Below, piece by piece: positions 40,987-51,180 of a stretch of DNA of 64,000 nucleotides. The notes below the pieces were generated by a model, which had not been told where the DNA came from, did not search any database, and saw only the letters and a program-made list of their open reading frames with translations. The position numbers were made by a program, and so were the translations under genes. The DNA is from Entamoeba histolytica HM-1:IMSS. Taxonomy: Eukaryota; Evosea; Mastigamoebida; Endamoebidae. Location: contig NW_001914864.1 in the NCBI RefSeq assembly GCF_000208925.1, forward strand, positions 9,570 through 73,569, written 5' to 3'. Each line of letters opens with the position of its first letter. Position 1 is the first letter of the stretch.

Positions 40987-41746
40987 AGTGCGACTTAAAT
41001 ATTGTTTTACTTGTATGATTTTTAACAATACTTAATTGTAATATTTTACTATGTTTCACTCCTCTTCAAAAAAAGTTCAATTCAATAAATTTTCAAAATC
41101 TAAAAATTTTGTAAAAACAAAAAAAAAACAAGAAGTTATTTCTTCTTCATTCAATTACTATTCATTACATTTTTTTTTCAAACTATCAAATGATAATTAT
41201 TCTAATAACTCATTACTCTATGTTATTTTTAGTTCCAAAGAAAATATGTAATTTATCCAATTAAAATGTTTTATAACTTAATTGTATGTTTATTAACTTT
41301 TTATTTTATTTTTTTTAACAACACGTAATCAACAAAAACAATTACTTTTCATCTGCTTTTTCAATTATTATCATAAACTATTGTGGTTATGAAATAACAA
41401 AATAGTAATACATTTTTGTTTCAAGTATGTTTTTGTTCAATCATCAAAAACACATATTTCCTTATTGTTATATCCATTCATCATATTTAACTAAATACTA
41501 CTTTCTTTCATTATTGAGTAAACTAAAATCAGTACATCAGCTATTGACGTGTTGGGTATTGGTTGAATATAATTTCTCATTTGAAATACAACATTTTTAT
41601 TTTACCAACTTGCACTTTTTGTTGAAGGAATAAGAAATACTCACTGACTATATGTGTTTATTAGTATAGGAAATATAATCAAAAACAATACCTTGAAACA
41701 AATTTATTTCTTACTCAAAAATGAATCTCTGTTATTTCATACGTAA
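40987..41746. other. AT-rich intergenic region
   Basis: Contains two frames of 66-68 codons (41051-41251, 41427-41633) rich in Phe, Tyr, Ser and Asn. They have no start context, domain or homology that I can support. Nothing else is seen. Confidence 0.45.
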
Positions 41747-41914
41747 ATGGAAACAACGCTCAACACCAACCAATACCTTCCTTTAAGTGACCAAACAGAT
41801 GATAAATGGGAAATGCTCGAAGACATGATACCAATTGGTGAGTTAACTAATAAAGAAAACCTATTACCACAACAGACTAATGAAACAGAAGAAGGGTTAC
41901 TCAAAAATGAATAA
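41747..41914 (+). CDS. Possible 55-residue acidic protein
   Basis: The ATG at 41747 opens 55 codons to TAA at 41912-41914. The product (METTLNTNQYLPLSDQTDDK, then WEMLEDMIPIGELTNKENLL) is hydrophilic and acidic, with Pro, Thr, Gly and Trp codons and balanced GC use. It stands out from the surrounding A/T-rich spacer, where random frames give Phe, Tyr, Ile and Asn. No upstream exon or known family was found. It could be a short gene, an exon of an unrecognised gene or a conserved short-linear-motif protein. Confidence 0.4.
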   Translation: METTLNTNQYLPLSDQTDDKWEMLEDMIPIGELTNKENLLPQQTNETEEGLLKNE

Positions 41915-42733
41915 TTCATGGTGTCTTATTGTTATAGTTTATGATACTCATTACAATTATATTTTATAATTAAAATCATTTAATTTAATACAACAACTAA
42001 TGACTTGAACAATACAATATGAATCACACATTAGTAAATGTTATTAATGTATACTCATTAATGTATAAAAAGAAGTAACTTTTATTGTATTGACTTATAA
42101 CTTAAAACCGTCATAATTGTTCAAATGAAATTTTACATAATAACATAATTGTTAAAACATGACCTTGACTATAGTGTTTTGATGGTGTTGATCTAAAAAA
42201 TTCATTAAAATAATGTGTTATACTTACTATATTCTTTTCTAACAGTTTGTGTAGTTTAAAGTTATACTTCCAATAATACACAATAAGACATTATTAAATG
42301 AATCAAACTATTAAATGTTATATTTCTAATTAGAGATTTGACTAAACAAATCACTTTCTAATGATTAGTTTTTGGACTAAAGAAATACCTTAAATTGATG
42401 AATATTAAATGCTCACAAAATAATATAATTTCTCATATTCAAATTGTTTTTACTAATCAATGCGATAATATTCTCAAAATTACTTCAATAATACTTATTA
42501 AAATAATTAACAATAAAACAACTGCTGATTTAAATTGAAATTAAGCAACCGCCAGAGAAAAGAAAAAAACAATAATAAATATTAAAAAAATGTCATATAT
42601 TACATAAATAGAATAATACAAAGAATAAAAATAATAAAAACTAAAAAAGTTTTGAGGTATGAAAAAAAAACAAAAAAGAAAAAAACATTGAGGATTAAAA
42701 TAGCAGAACTAAAAATTTTTTAAAACATATTTC
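41915..42733. other. AT-rich intergenic region
   Basis: About 820 bp with no frame or repeat of note. The last 70 bp before CSN5 are A-rich and contain AAAAACTAAAAAAG. Confidence 0.5.
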
Positions 42734-43690
42734 ATGGGAGAAGAAGCTGCATATAAAGAATGGGAAAAAGTAAATGGAGTAAAATACATTGAAGAAGATA
42801 AGTTATTAGAATGGAATGATTCTGAACGAGAACAAATTTTTAAAGATAGACCATGGAAGAAAGATCCATATTATTTCAAAAAATGTTATGTTAGTTCAGT
42901 GGCATTATTAAAAATGGTAATGCACGCAAAACAAGGAGAGCCATTAGAGATTATGGGTATTCTTATTGGACAAACAAAAGGGGATTCATTTGTGATTACT
43001 GATGTAGTTAGTCTTCCAGTTGAAGGAACTGAAACAAGAGTTAATGCATCTGCTGATTGTGATGCTTATATGTTACAATATGGAGAGTACAAAAATAGTA
43101 CTGGATTTAAAGAACCTTTTTGTGGATGGTATCACTCACATCCAAGTTATAAATGTTGGTTATCTGGTATTGATGTTGCTACAGAAAAATTACACCAAAG
43201 CATTAACGATCCATGGATTGCTATAGTTGTAGATCCTGTCACAACATCTACAAATGGTAAAATAGAAATTGGTGCATTTAGAACATTCCCAGAAGGATTT
43301 AAACCACAACAAAAAGCTGAAATGAAAAAAGTACTTCCAAGTGAGAAAATAGCAGATTTTGGGTCGTATTATGATTCATATTATTCTATTAAAGTTGAAT
43401 TATTTAAAACAAAATTAGATGACCAAGTACTTCGTTTATTATGGCATGAATATTGGATTAACACTCTTGCTGCAACAGCTATTATTTCTTCACGAGATGT
43501 TATGGATGAAAAAATTATTGACTTATATGATAAATTTACTGCGGAATTAAAAAATAATAAAAGTAATGTTGTAGATGCTTGTGGTGCTATTTTAGATGAT
43601 GCAAAAGAAATCCAAATGATTTATGAACGAGGTATTAAATCTTTAGATTTAAAGAATATTTTATTTAATCAGAAAGTTACTGGAAAATAA
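42734..43690 (+). CDS. CSN5: COP9 signalosome subunit 5 (JAMM metalloprotease)
   Basis: The 318-residue protein carries the full JAMM site: Glu72 in PLEIMGILIGQ, then H134-S-H136 with S144 and D147 (GWYHSHPSYKCWLSGID). That set binds zinc and cleaves NEDD8 from cullins. The N-terminal FKKCYVSSVALLKMVMHAKQ and the C-terminal helices (LRLLWHEYWINTL) fit CSN5 rather than the proteasome subunit Rpn11. It removes NEDD8 from cullin-RING ligases in the cytosol and nucleus. It is close to the usual CSN5 length (about 330). The CSN5 of E. histolytica has been studied as a drug target, which agrees with an intact active site. Confidence 0.95.
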   Translation: MGEEAAYKEWEKVNGVKYIEEDKLLEWNDSEREQIFKDRPWKKDPYYFKKCYVSSVALLKMVMHAKQGEPLEIMGILIGQTKGDSFVITDVVSLPVEGTETRVNASADCDAYMLQYGEYKNSTGFKEPFCGWYHSHPSYKCWLSGIDVATEKLHQSINDPWIAIVVDPVTTSTNGKIEIGAFRTFPEGFKPQQKAEMKKVLPSEKIADFGSYYDSYYSIKVELFKTKLDDQVLRLLWHEYWINTLAATAIISSRDVMDEKIIDLYDKFTAELKNNKSNVVDACGAILDDAKEIQMIYERGIKSLDLKNILFNQKVTGK

Positions 43691-43798
43691 TTAAATTCAT
43701 TTGACTTAATTTTTTGTTTTTTAATTTGTAATTATTTAGAAGGTTGACTAATAATAAAACATTAAATATCATTAAAAAAACGCATTTTTTCTTTACTC

Positions 43799-44872
43799 TT
43801 ATAACTTGTTCTTTTTAGCAACAAATTCTAAATAAGCTAATTTCTTAAAATCTTTTTGAATTTTAGGTAATGGATTAGAAAGTCTTTCAAGATATGTTTT
43901 GCAAGCAGAAGAATGATATAATTCTCCACTTGCTGTAATAGCCTTTTGAATGTCTGCTTTAATAAGAGGTACTTTCTCATTAACTTGGTCAACAATACTA
44001 TTATCTTTCATTTCTTCATCGATAGTCTTAATTGTAGTAACAGTTTCATTAAGTAAATTTCTTACTACGTCTAATTCTTCATCTTCAAATAATTTATTTG
44101 GAAGCATTTTTTTAAGGTTCTTTGCAATAATAGTATATCTCTTTTTCATTTCAACTTTCATATATCTAATTTGTTTTACTACATTTTGAGCTTCAGAAAG
44201 AGCAGATTTTTGAAGTTTTTCAATTAAGTTGTTATATAATGAAGTAAATGCTTGAATATCTAATGGACATTTTCCTTCAGTAGAATAAACAGTAATGGCG
44301 TTGTTCCATTGAACCAATTGTTCATTAATCATTTTTTGATAGATTTCAATCATAGTTTTTGAAAAGTCAGCACTTTTCTTATACTTTTCAATTGTTGGAT
44401 TATAACTATCTCCTGAAGTTAAAGCGATTCTTAAAGTAACATTAAATCGATTATCATCTCTATTAATTGGAATTTCTTTTTTCATATGAGGAACAAGATA
44501 AGTATATACTTGAATCCATCTTTCCATGTGTAATTTTCTAATAATTTGAGACTGTTCTATTTCTGGAATTCCAGCTAATAAACTTCGTGCTTCAGTTAAT
44601 ACCTTTTCTTTTTCTTTATGGTTCATAACAATTACTTCTTTTAATTTATTAATTATATTAGTTAATTGAGGATTGACTGCATTTAATTGGTTTGTTTCTT
44701 TAATTTTTGCATCAAGAGCAGTTTGTAATTGTCGTTCATCTTCTTCAAGTTGTAATACTTTTTGTCTCATTTCTCCAACTTGAATTTCTATTGCGGATAT
44801 CACGTGTGGGAATGTGATCACAGCTTCTGAATAAACTAAAAACAATGCAAAAACGAAAATTAAGTATTTCAT
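43799..44872 (-). CDS. Secreted helical/coiled-coil protein, unknown
   Basis: The 357-residue protein starts with a clear signal peptide (MKYLIFVFALFLVYSEA). The mature part is helical with coiled-coil stretches (MRQKVLQLEEDERQLQTALD, KIKETNQLNAVNPQLTNII). It has only two Cys after the signal, in EGKCPLD and SSACKTY, which may pair. There is no membrane anchor at the C-terminus, which ends in Lys-rich FVAKKNKL, so it should be secreted or stay in the secretory/lysosomal system. It faces the GPI-type gene at 45156 across a 283-bp divergent spacer. I recognise no family. Confidence 0.8.
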   Translation of the reverse strand: MKYLIFVFALFLVYSEAVITFPHVISAIEIQVGEMRQKVLQLEEDERQLQTALDAKIKETNQLNAVNPQLTNIINKLKEVIVMNHKEKEKVLTEARSLLAGIPEIEQSQIIRKLHMERWIQVYTYLVPHMKKEIPINRDDNRFNVTLRIALTSGDSYNPTIEKYKKSADFSKTMIEIYQKMINEQLVQWNNAITVYSTEGKCPLDIQAFTSLYNNLIEKLQKSALSEAQNVVKQIRYMKVEMKKRYTIIAKNLKKMLPNKLFEDEELDVVRNLLNETVTTIKTIDEEMKDNSIVDQVNEKVPLIKADIQKAITASGELYHSSACKTYLERLSNPLPKIQKDFKKLAYLEFVAKKNKL

Positions 44873-45115
44873 TTTTTCTTTTAAAATTATGATTTTTCAA
44901 TTTTTTATTTTTTAGTTCTTTTTATTTTTTTTAAAATGTTTATAACTATTTTTACTTTTTTTCAATAACTTGTTTTATTATTTTAAAAATGAAAAAACAA
45001 AAAATAACCAGGAAAAGAACTTGAAAACTATGAAAATTCTAAGGAAATAAGAAAAATCTTTTGTTTAAATCAAAAAAGGGCAACTTTTTGAAACGAAAGG
45101 ATAAGGTAAAAATAC

Positions 45116-45124
45116 TATTTAAAG
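45116..45124 (+). promoter_or_regulatory. TATA-like promoter element
   Basis: TATTTAAAG lies 32 bp before the start at 45156 and is followed at once by GTGGAACT, similar to the Entamoeba GAAC element. Together they look like a compact core promoter. Confidence 0.6.
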
Positions 45125-45155
45125 GTGGAACTAGAAAAAAGTAATCAGAAAACTA

Positions 45156-45827
45156 ATGTTTGCTTTGATTGCCCTTATTGTTATTGTTAATGCCGACTAT
45201 AGTGGTTGTGGATGTTGTGAAGTAAATGGAAAATGTGATGTATTCCAAAATGAATGGAGTTGGTTAGATGAATGTATTAAACATGTTCCACAAGAAGCAA
45301 TGCCAACAGATCCAAATTGGTTCAAGATTGTTAGACTTCCTAATGCTACTTATGATAAATGTACAGCACCAACTGGATTTTCTCCATCTGATACAGCTCC
45401 TGTTTATACTTATGATAATCCATGCACATGTTTTGAAGATTTTGCTGATCGTATTATGAATTCATTTAGTTGTGGAACTGAATTTCTTAAATCACTTGAT
45501 GAAGTTTGTAACACATTAGGATGTAAATATTGTAACTTTATTACTCCAAAATGTGGTGATACTCAATTAAGAAGATGTGATTTAGTATATCAACAAGAAA
45601 TTGCTTTAAATAAATATCCTACTTCTGATGATATTTGTCGTGCACTTGCAAAGAAAGTTGAGTGTTATGATAGTAACCATTGTGTTTATGCGGATATTCC
45701 TCAAATGCAACAAACTGTTAAACAATGTAGAAATTCTACTTGTCCTGCATGTTACCAAATTTGTAAGAATGGTGCTATTTCTACTTTTGCTCTTTTTGCT
45801 CTCGTATTGCTTGCTTTTGTCTTCTAA
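45156..45827 (+). CDS. Cys-rich surface protein, probably GPI-anchored
   Basis: The 223-residue protein has an N-terminal signal (MFALIALIVIVNA) and a C-terminal hydrophobic tail (FALFALVLLAFVF) ending at the stop, preceded by NGAIS. That is the pattern of a GPI attachment signal. The mature part has more than 20 Cys, mostly spaced for disulfides (YSGCGCCEVNGKCDV, CNTLGCKYCNFITPKC, CRNSTCPACYQIC). N-glycosylation sites occur at NAT and NST. It is therefore expected on the outer leaflet of the plasma membrane. Codon use is fairly C-rich and a good core promoter stands upstream, suggesting solid expression. No family is named; a small Entamoeba-specific surface family is likely. Confidence 0.85.
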   Translation: MFALIALIVIVNADYSGCGCCEVNGKCDVFQNEWSWLDECIKHVPQEAMPTDPNWFKIVRLPNATYDKCTAPTGFSPSDTAPVYTYDNPCTCFEDFADRIMNSFSCGTEFLKSLDEVCNTLGCKYCNFITPKCGDTQLRRCDLVYQQEIALNKYPTSDDICRALAKKVECYDSNHCVYADIPQMQQTVKQCRNSTCPACYQICKNGAISTFALFALVLLAFVF

Positions 45828-46992
45828 AATAATTCATTTTCGATCGGAATATTCTTTTTGTACCACTGTTGTTATTTGTTTCTGTTTTGAATAAATTTAA
45901 ATAATAAAGTTGAAATTTTTTATTATTCTTCTAATCTTATTTTATGATTATTATTCCTGGTATTTATTGTCTTATACTTATACATTTTTTTTTTAGAAAT
46001 TTTTGTATTTAAAATTGTATGTTATATTCAATTTATTTATTTGTTTTTATATTTGAAACTCTTAACCCTATTAATGGGATTATCTTTATTACTACAATTC
46101 AATAAATCCAATTTATGTCATCATTATTCTAACAAATTATTTTAGACAATGAATTTTATGTTTTTTCTTCTGTAGAAATTAGGTATGTTTTGTTATTATT
46201 TATTCAAATATAAGTTGGTATTACTAATGCCTCTTTATAACATTCTAATAGGATAGGAATATGTTATCAAAATAGGAATTTCATAAAAAATTTCATTTTG
46301 TTTATTCCTTTTTTTTTAAAGATTTATATTATTGAATTATTAAAAAATTTTAGTTATATTAAAATTATAGTTAAAATAAAGAAGTGTGATAAGTTTAATG
46401 TATTAAATAATAAAACATCTTTTCGTTTAAATAGTTTTATTAATAAATTTTTTTATATCATTAACATTAATTTCTCTAATTTTTTATGTTAGTTATTAAT
46501 TTTGTTGATAAACTTTTGAAAATGGTTTTTCAGTTAGTGAGAAAGAATGAATAATTTTTATTTTTCTCTTCTAAACCATTTGTAAAAACTAAAAACTGTT
46601 AATTATAATAGAGAAAATAATTATTTTTTTTTAAATTAGATAAATCAGTTTATTTAGACTAGATGATGTGATTTTTGTAGATAACTTTGAACTTTTATTT
46701 TTAAGTTGTTAATAAAAATGATATAGCTTTAGAGATTTGCTAAGATTTGTTTAAATGATATTAAATTAAGGATTTAGTTTTTATAGAGTTAATTCAAAAT
46801 ATTGAAAAAAGAATTTTAAAATAATGATAATTGTTTAAATATTTCAATGATCCATTAAATAAATAATACTTTCATAAATAAAAAGAAAATACTAAATAAC
46901 AATAATGAAAAACAAAAAAAGTAGAATTAGAATTGAAAGAAATAATCAAAAAAAAGAGAAACTAAAAAGGAAAAGAAGCAAGTAAAAAGAAG
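45828..46992. other. AT-rich intergenic region
   Basis: About 1.16 kb of A/T-rich sequence. A 64-codon frame at 46298-46492 is compositional noise. Just before the next gene, GAGAAACTAAAAAGG (46957-46970) repeats the upstream motif seen at other genes. Confidence 0.5.
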
Positions 46993-48540
46993 ATGCCTCC
47001 ATTAGAAGATATATTTATCCAAACAATCATTAGTTATATTAATCAATTACAAACAGTAAAAAAGATACTTCAAGTTAGTAAAAGAATACAAAGAATTATT
47101 AAAACAATGAAAAGTAATCCATATTTTATATGTTCAGCAGAAGAAAAAGGAGTTAGGGCATTTCATATTCAAAATATACTTAACATTTTTTCTGGTATAG
47201 GAACACTTCAAATAACTCCTGAAGATCTTATTCTTGATTTTAATCAATGGGAAATTAATACCATTAATATATCAATTACATCTGGTGAAATTATTTCTTC
47301 TATTCCATTTAAAAAACTTATATCATATGTAGGAACTACAGATGAATTTCTTAAACAAACTAATAAACAAACAAAATTTCCATTAGAAAGACTTTATATT
47401 ATTCAACCAGAGAATATTGATGTAAATGCTTTAAATTGTTTGATTTTATTTCCATGTCTTAAATTTGTTGAATTTTGTTTAATTGAAGAAAAGCAAAATT
47501 CAATATTTTTTACAAATGAATTAATCTATTCTTTATTAAAAAAGAATATTAAAGTTATTATTAATCATCCTGAAATGAATGAAAATTCAATTCACATTCG
47601 TTCATTATTACCAAATAATATTTATAATATATATTCTAATGTATTTCCATTTGGTTCTTTTAATAATGAACTTATTGTAATTTCTCCACAACAAACTGAT
47701 TTATTTCATATTTATAATCCAATAACAAATGTTTTTAATAATAAATTATATAAAAAATTATATTATCCATATTTATATGAAGGTGAATATAATATATTCT
47801 TATCTCAATTAGATTCTTTACAGTTAATAGAATTAAAAAAATCAAATAATACTTCTCTTTTATTTCCTTCTAGTTTAAAAGAATTACATATTTATTTTAC
47901 AAATACCAAAAATTATATATATGAAAATGAATCAGAATTATCGTTATTAACAACACTTAAAATTAAAGAATATAATAAAAAAACTTTAATTCCTTTAAAT
48001 ATTCAAAAATTAGTTATTGACAAATTAACATCAAAATTTCAAGTAACTCTTCCTCAACTCACTAAATTATCTATTCATAAAACAAATTTTAAAAAATTAA
48101 TTCTTAATTCTACAATTAAATATTTAAAACTTGACTATTATTATAATAATATGTCTCTCCCTCATTCAGTTAAAACACTTCAATTATATTCTTGTGATGA
48201 ACTTCTTTCTACTAAAAAAATTGAAAAATTAATACTTCTTAATACTGATAACACAAATATGTCTCTTCTTCCTCTTTGTTTAAAAAATATTTCTTTATAT
48301 AATGTTAAAAAAATTAATTTAACTCGACTGGAAAGTCTTGAAGAAGTTTATTTAAATTTAAATTCATTTAATGGGTTCTTTGATTTTAAAAATATTAAAC
48401 TTCCTCCAAATATTAAAAAATTAATATTAGAATTTACTGGTAAAATAGGAGATGCTGATCCACAAAATATTATAGATAAAGCTAAATTATATTTTTCTCT
48501 TATACCTAATGTACAAATGCTTGGAGAATTCTTTGAATAA
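46993..48540 (+). CDS. Leucine-rich-repeat protein with a short N-terminal helical head
   Basis: The 515-residue protein starts with a helical head (LEDIFIQTIISYINQLQTVK) that sits where an F-box-like domain is found in relatives. Residues about 270-500 are irregular leucine-rich repeats of 20-24 residues, with units such as PLNIQKLVID, PQLTKLSIHK, NSTIKYLKLDYY and HSVKTLQLYS. Entamoeba has very many LRR proteins of this cytosolic kind. There is no signal peptide or anchor. If the head is an F-box it would pair with SKP1 in an SCF ligase, but its motif is weak. It is convergent with the UBR-box gene, 33 bp apart. Confidence 0.85.
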   Translation: MPPLEDIFIQTIISYINQLQTVKKILQVSKRIQRIIKTMKSNPYFICSAEEKGVRAFHIQNILNIFSGIGTLQITPEDLILDFNQWEINTINISITSGEIISSIPFKKLISYVGTTDEFLKQTNKQTKFPLERLYIIQPENIDVNALNCLILFPCLKFVEFCLIEEKQNSIFFTNELIYSLLKKNIKVIINHPEMNENSIHIRSLLPNNIYNIYSNVFPFGSFNNELIVISPQQTDLFHIYNPITNVFNNKLYKKLYYPYLYEGEYNIFLSQLDSLQLIELKKSNNTSLLFPSSLKELHIYFTNTKNYIYENESELSLLTTLKIKEYNKKTLIPLNIQKLVIDKLTSKFQVTLPQLTKLSIHKTNFKKLILNSTIKYLKLDYYYNNMSLPHSVKTLQLYSCDELLSTKKIEKLILLNTDNTNMSLLPLCLKNISLYNVKKINLTRLESLEEVYLNLNSFNGFFDFKNIKLPPNIKKLILEFTGKIGDADPQNIIDKAKLYFSLIPNVQMLGEFFE

Positions 48541-48573
48541 AAAAAGAAAGAAAAAAAAATTTCAATTAATTCA

Positions 48574-50844
48574 TTAAATCAAATCTGAATCAAAATATGA
48601 TACTGTTTGAATTGAATCAATTCGTTGTTTAGTTTGTGGATCACAGTTTATTTTAATTTCATGAAGTAAAGATGAAGAAAAATTTATAAGACTTTTTTGA
48701 GTAGAAATAGATTCTATATATTCTATTAATGATAAACAACTACAAATTGATTGTTTCATTAAATGAATAAAAGGTGATATTATATAACTATCTTTTATTT
48801 GTACTTGGTAACGATTTAGTTTAATTGATTCTTTATTTTCTATAGTATTAAGAAGAAGAGCTTTTGACATTTCTATTGGAAGAGCAAAGAAAGGATCAAC
48901 ATAATTAAAAATTGTTTTATTTCCACCAAAAGTTTGACTCATAATATAATTAAATGCAGAATAAAAATCAGTTGAGAAGAATGGAACTAATGATGACATT
49001 TCATCAGGATCAGTAATACCTGAAATCATTAGATGAATAATATAAATTCTAATAAGATCTTCTTTTGATACATTTGAATTAATAATAAATCCTCTTATTA
49101 ATTGAATCACTGTACAAATAAAACCATGTTGATCATCATCATTTTTTCTTTCAGGAATATCAATATTATAATACCATTTTAATGTGTCAATAATAAAATT
49201 AGGTCCTACAATTGAATTCAACATTTGTACTAATGCAATATCACTTTGTACAAATTCATAATTAATTGGAGTAACATATAAATTATAGTTTGATACAAAA
49301 TTTTCACCAGTTTGTAACCATTTACCATTTTCATATTGGTGTCTAAAAACTAAATTCATTAATCCATATTCAACAAGTATTTCACTATCTTCTTTTGAAA
49401 TATCAAGAGTTAAATCATTTTTCATTAATACTGAAAGAATTAATGTATAAAAATATAATAAAGGGGATAGAGTTGATATTGGTTGATTTATTCCAATAAT
49501 TCTGTTATGAATTATACTTTTTCCAAAATGAATTTGTTTAGAATTTGTCATATAATTTTTTAAATGATTCATTACAAATAAATGAATATCATTAAATATT
49601 TCATAAATATATCCAATATCAATATTATCAACAAAGTAATAAGCTGTAATTTTTAATGGAAATAATAATGGTTCAATTATACATAATGTAATTTTTTCAA
49701 CATACTGTTTTTTAAGTGAAGGTTCTACATTTGATAATTCTTGAAGACATTGAAGATATTGAATTAATGTTTCTTTATTCATTATTTTATTAGAATTACC
49801 AAATACATAATTAATAATTCTTAATGATTCACAAATATTATTTTGTAATATTTCATTTTCTGTTTGATTTTCTTTAAATAAATGAATGTATTGTTGAAGA
49901 GTTTGTAAATAAACTATAAAACTACTGTCTTGAATAAATAAAGAACTTAATTCTTTTTGAAGGAATAATTGAGAATAAAGGTCATTTAAAATATATCCAT
50001 TTTCATATTCTTCATCAAATGATAATTTAATAAAGAAATTAAATAATAATGAAGTATTGTAATGAATCATTTTTGGGTGAGTTTGAAATGATGTAATAAA
50101 ATGTTCTAATTCTTCTGATAATTGTTTTTCACATCCAACAAATAAAGCTTCACCAATAGTTAAATTTTGATAAGAAAATCCATTAATTTTAATTGAAAAA
50201 GAAGTTGGTTTATTCATAAGTTGTCCAAATATATTAAATAATAAATATATTTCAGAAAGTTCATTTAACATTTTTCCAATAATATTTATTCCACTTTGAT
50301 TATGCTTACATTCACAATGACATTCTTCATCACATGATGAACAACATTCTTCTTTTTGATGTTTTTGAGTAGTACTATTAAACAAATATTTAATAATAGT
50401 TATTAGTACTGTCTCTACCTTTAATGGAATATCTTTATAACTATCGGGTAATAATTGTGTTGCATCTCCTTCAAATTTTTTTCCATGATTTTTACAAAAC
50501 CCATTTACTTTCCATGCTAATTCATTTCCACAGTCACATGTAAATGAATCAATTGTTTTTTGCATTTCATAATCATGTCCTTCATGGTTTCCATTCTTAA
50601 AACATTCTTCACAAATACATGAATATTCATTCTTTTCACATGTCTTACATCTATAGATAATGCTTGGTGTCCCAAAATTTGATTTTTTCCTACAAATAGA
50701 TGAAAATAATAATGGCTTAATATCTTTTTCTACTTCTTCAAATGGTTTATCAAAAATAGAAGAAAACACAGGATTTTCTCTTGAACAACATTCTGGTTCT
50801 TCTTCATTTAGAAAGTCATTAACAATGTTAGCAATTAATTCCAT
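48574..50844 (-). CDS. UBR-box protein without a visible RING
   Basis: The 756-residue protein has a UBR-type zinc finger at about residues 45-125. It contains SIIYRCKTCEKNEYSC, ICEECFKNGNHEGHDYEM, FTCDCGNELAWKVNGFC and a final KNHG, giving all the expected Cys/His ligands. UBR boxes bind N-terminal degrons in N-recognin ubiquitin ligases. A second short Cys cluster (CCSSCDEECHCECKH) lies near residue 170. The remaining 570 residues are helical, with no RING or HECT signature, and the protein is less than half the length of UBR1/UBR2. It may be a truncated family member, an adaptor, or a ligase with an unrecognised end. Confidence 0.82.
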   Translation of the reverse strand: MELIANIVNDFLNEEEPECCSRENPVFSSIFDKPFEEVEKDIKPLLFSSICRKKSNFGTPSIIYRCKTCEKNEYSCICEECFKNGNHEGHDYEMQKTIDSFTCDCGNELAWKVNGFCKNHGKKFEGDATQLLPDSYKDIPLKVETVLITIIKYLFNSTTQKHQKEECCSSCDEECHCECKHNQSGINIIGKMLNELSEIYLLFNIFGQLMNKPTSFSIKINGFSYQNLTIGEALFVGCEKQLSEELEHFITSFQTHPKMIHYNTSLLFNFFIKLSFDEEYENGYILNDLYSQLFLQKELSSLFIQDSSFIVYLQTLQQYIHLFKENQTENEILQNNICESLRIINYVFGNSNKIMNKETLIQYLQCLQELSNVEPSLKKQYVEKITLCIIEPLLFPLKITAYYFVDNIDIGYIYEIFNDIHLFVMNHLKNYMTNSKQIHFGKSIIHNRIIGINQPISTLSPLLYFYTLILSVLMKNDLTLDISKEDSEILVEYGLMNLVFRHQYENGKWLQTGENFVSNYNLYVTPINYEFVQSDIALVQMLNSIVGPNFIIDTLKWYYNIDIPERKNDDDQHGFICTVIQLIRGFIINSNVSKEDLIRIYIIHLMISGITDPDEMSSLVPFFSTDFYSAFNYIMSQTFGGNKTIFNYVDPFFALPIEMSKALLLNTIENKESIKLNRYQVQIKDSYIISPFIHLMKQSICSCLSLIEYIESISTQKSLINFSSSLLHEIKINCDPQTKQRIDSIQTVSYFDSDLI

Positions 50845-51180
50845 CGTTTGTTTAAAGAAATAAGATTTAGTTTATACTATTTTTATAATTCATTTTTATT
50901 ATAAGTATAATTATATTAGATAACATTTTTTATTAATATTTATGTTATTTGGTTAAAATAAGAAATAACAAAATATATTATAATAATAAAATAATAAAAT
51001 AATTTAATAATTTATATAGTAATAAATTGTTTTAAAACACAGAAAAAAATAAAAAAAAATTGTTTGAATAAAAAAAAAAACCTAAGAAAAGAATAAATAA
51101 AAAAATTATTATAATGAAACTATAATGAAAGTTAAAAAATTAAAAAGAAAAACTGAATAAGTTGAAACAACCCTAAGACA
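50845..51180. other. AT-rich divergent intergenic region
   Basis: Shared upstream region of the UBR-box gene and RACK1. It is A-rich towards RACK1; no consensus GTATTTAAAG is present. Confidence 0.5.

Noticed and set aside
41051..41633. Two 66-68 codon ORFs downstream of the family copy A gene
   Set aside because: Phe/Tyr/Asn/Ser-rich noise without support.
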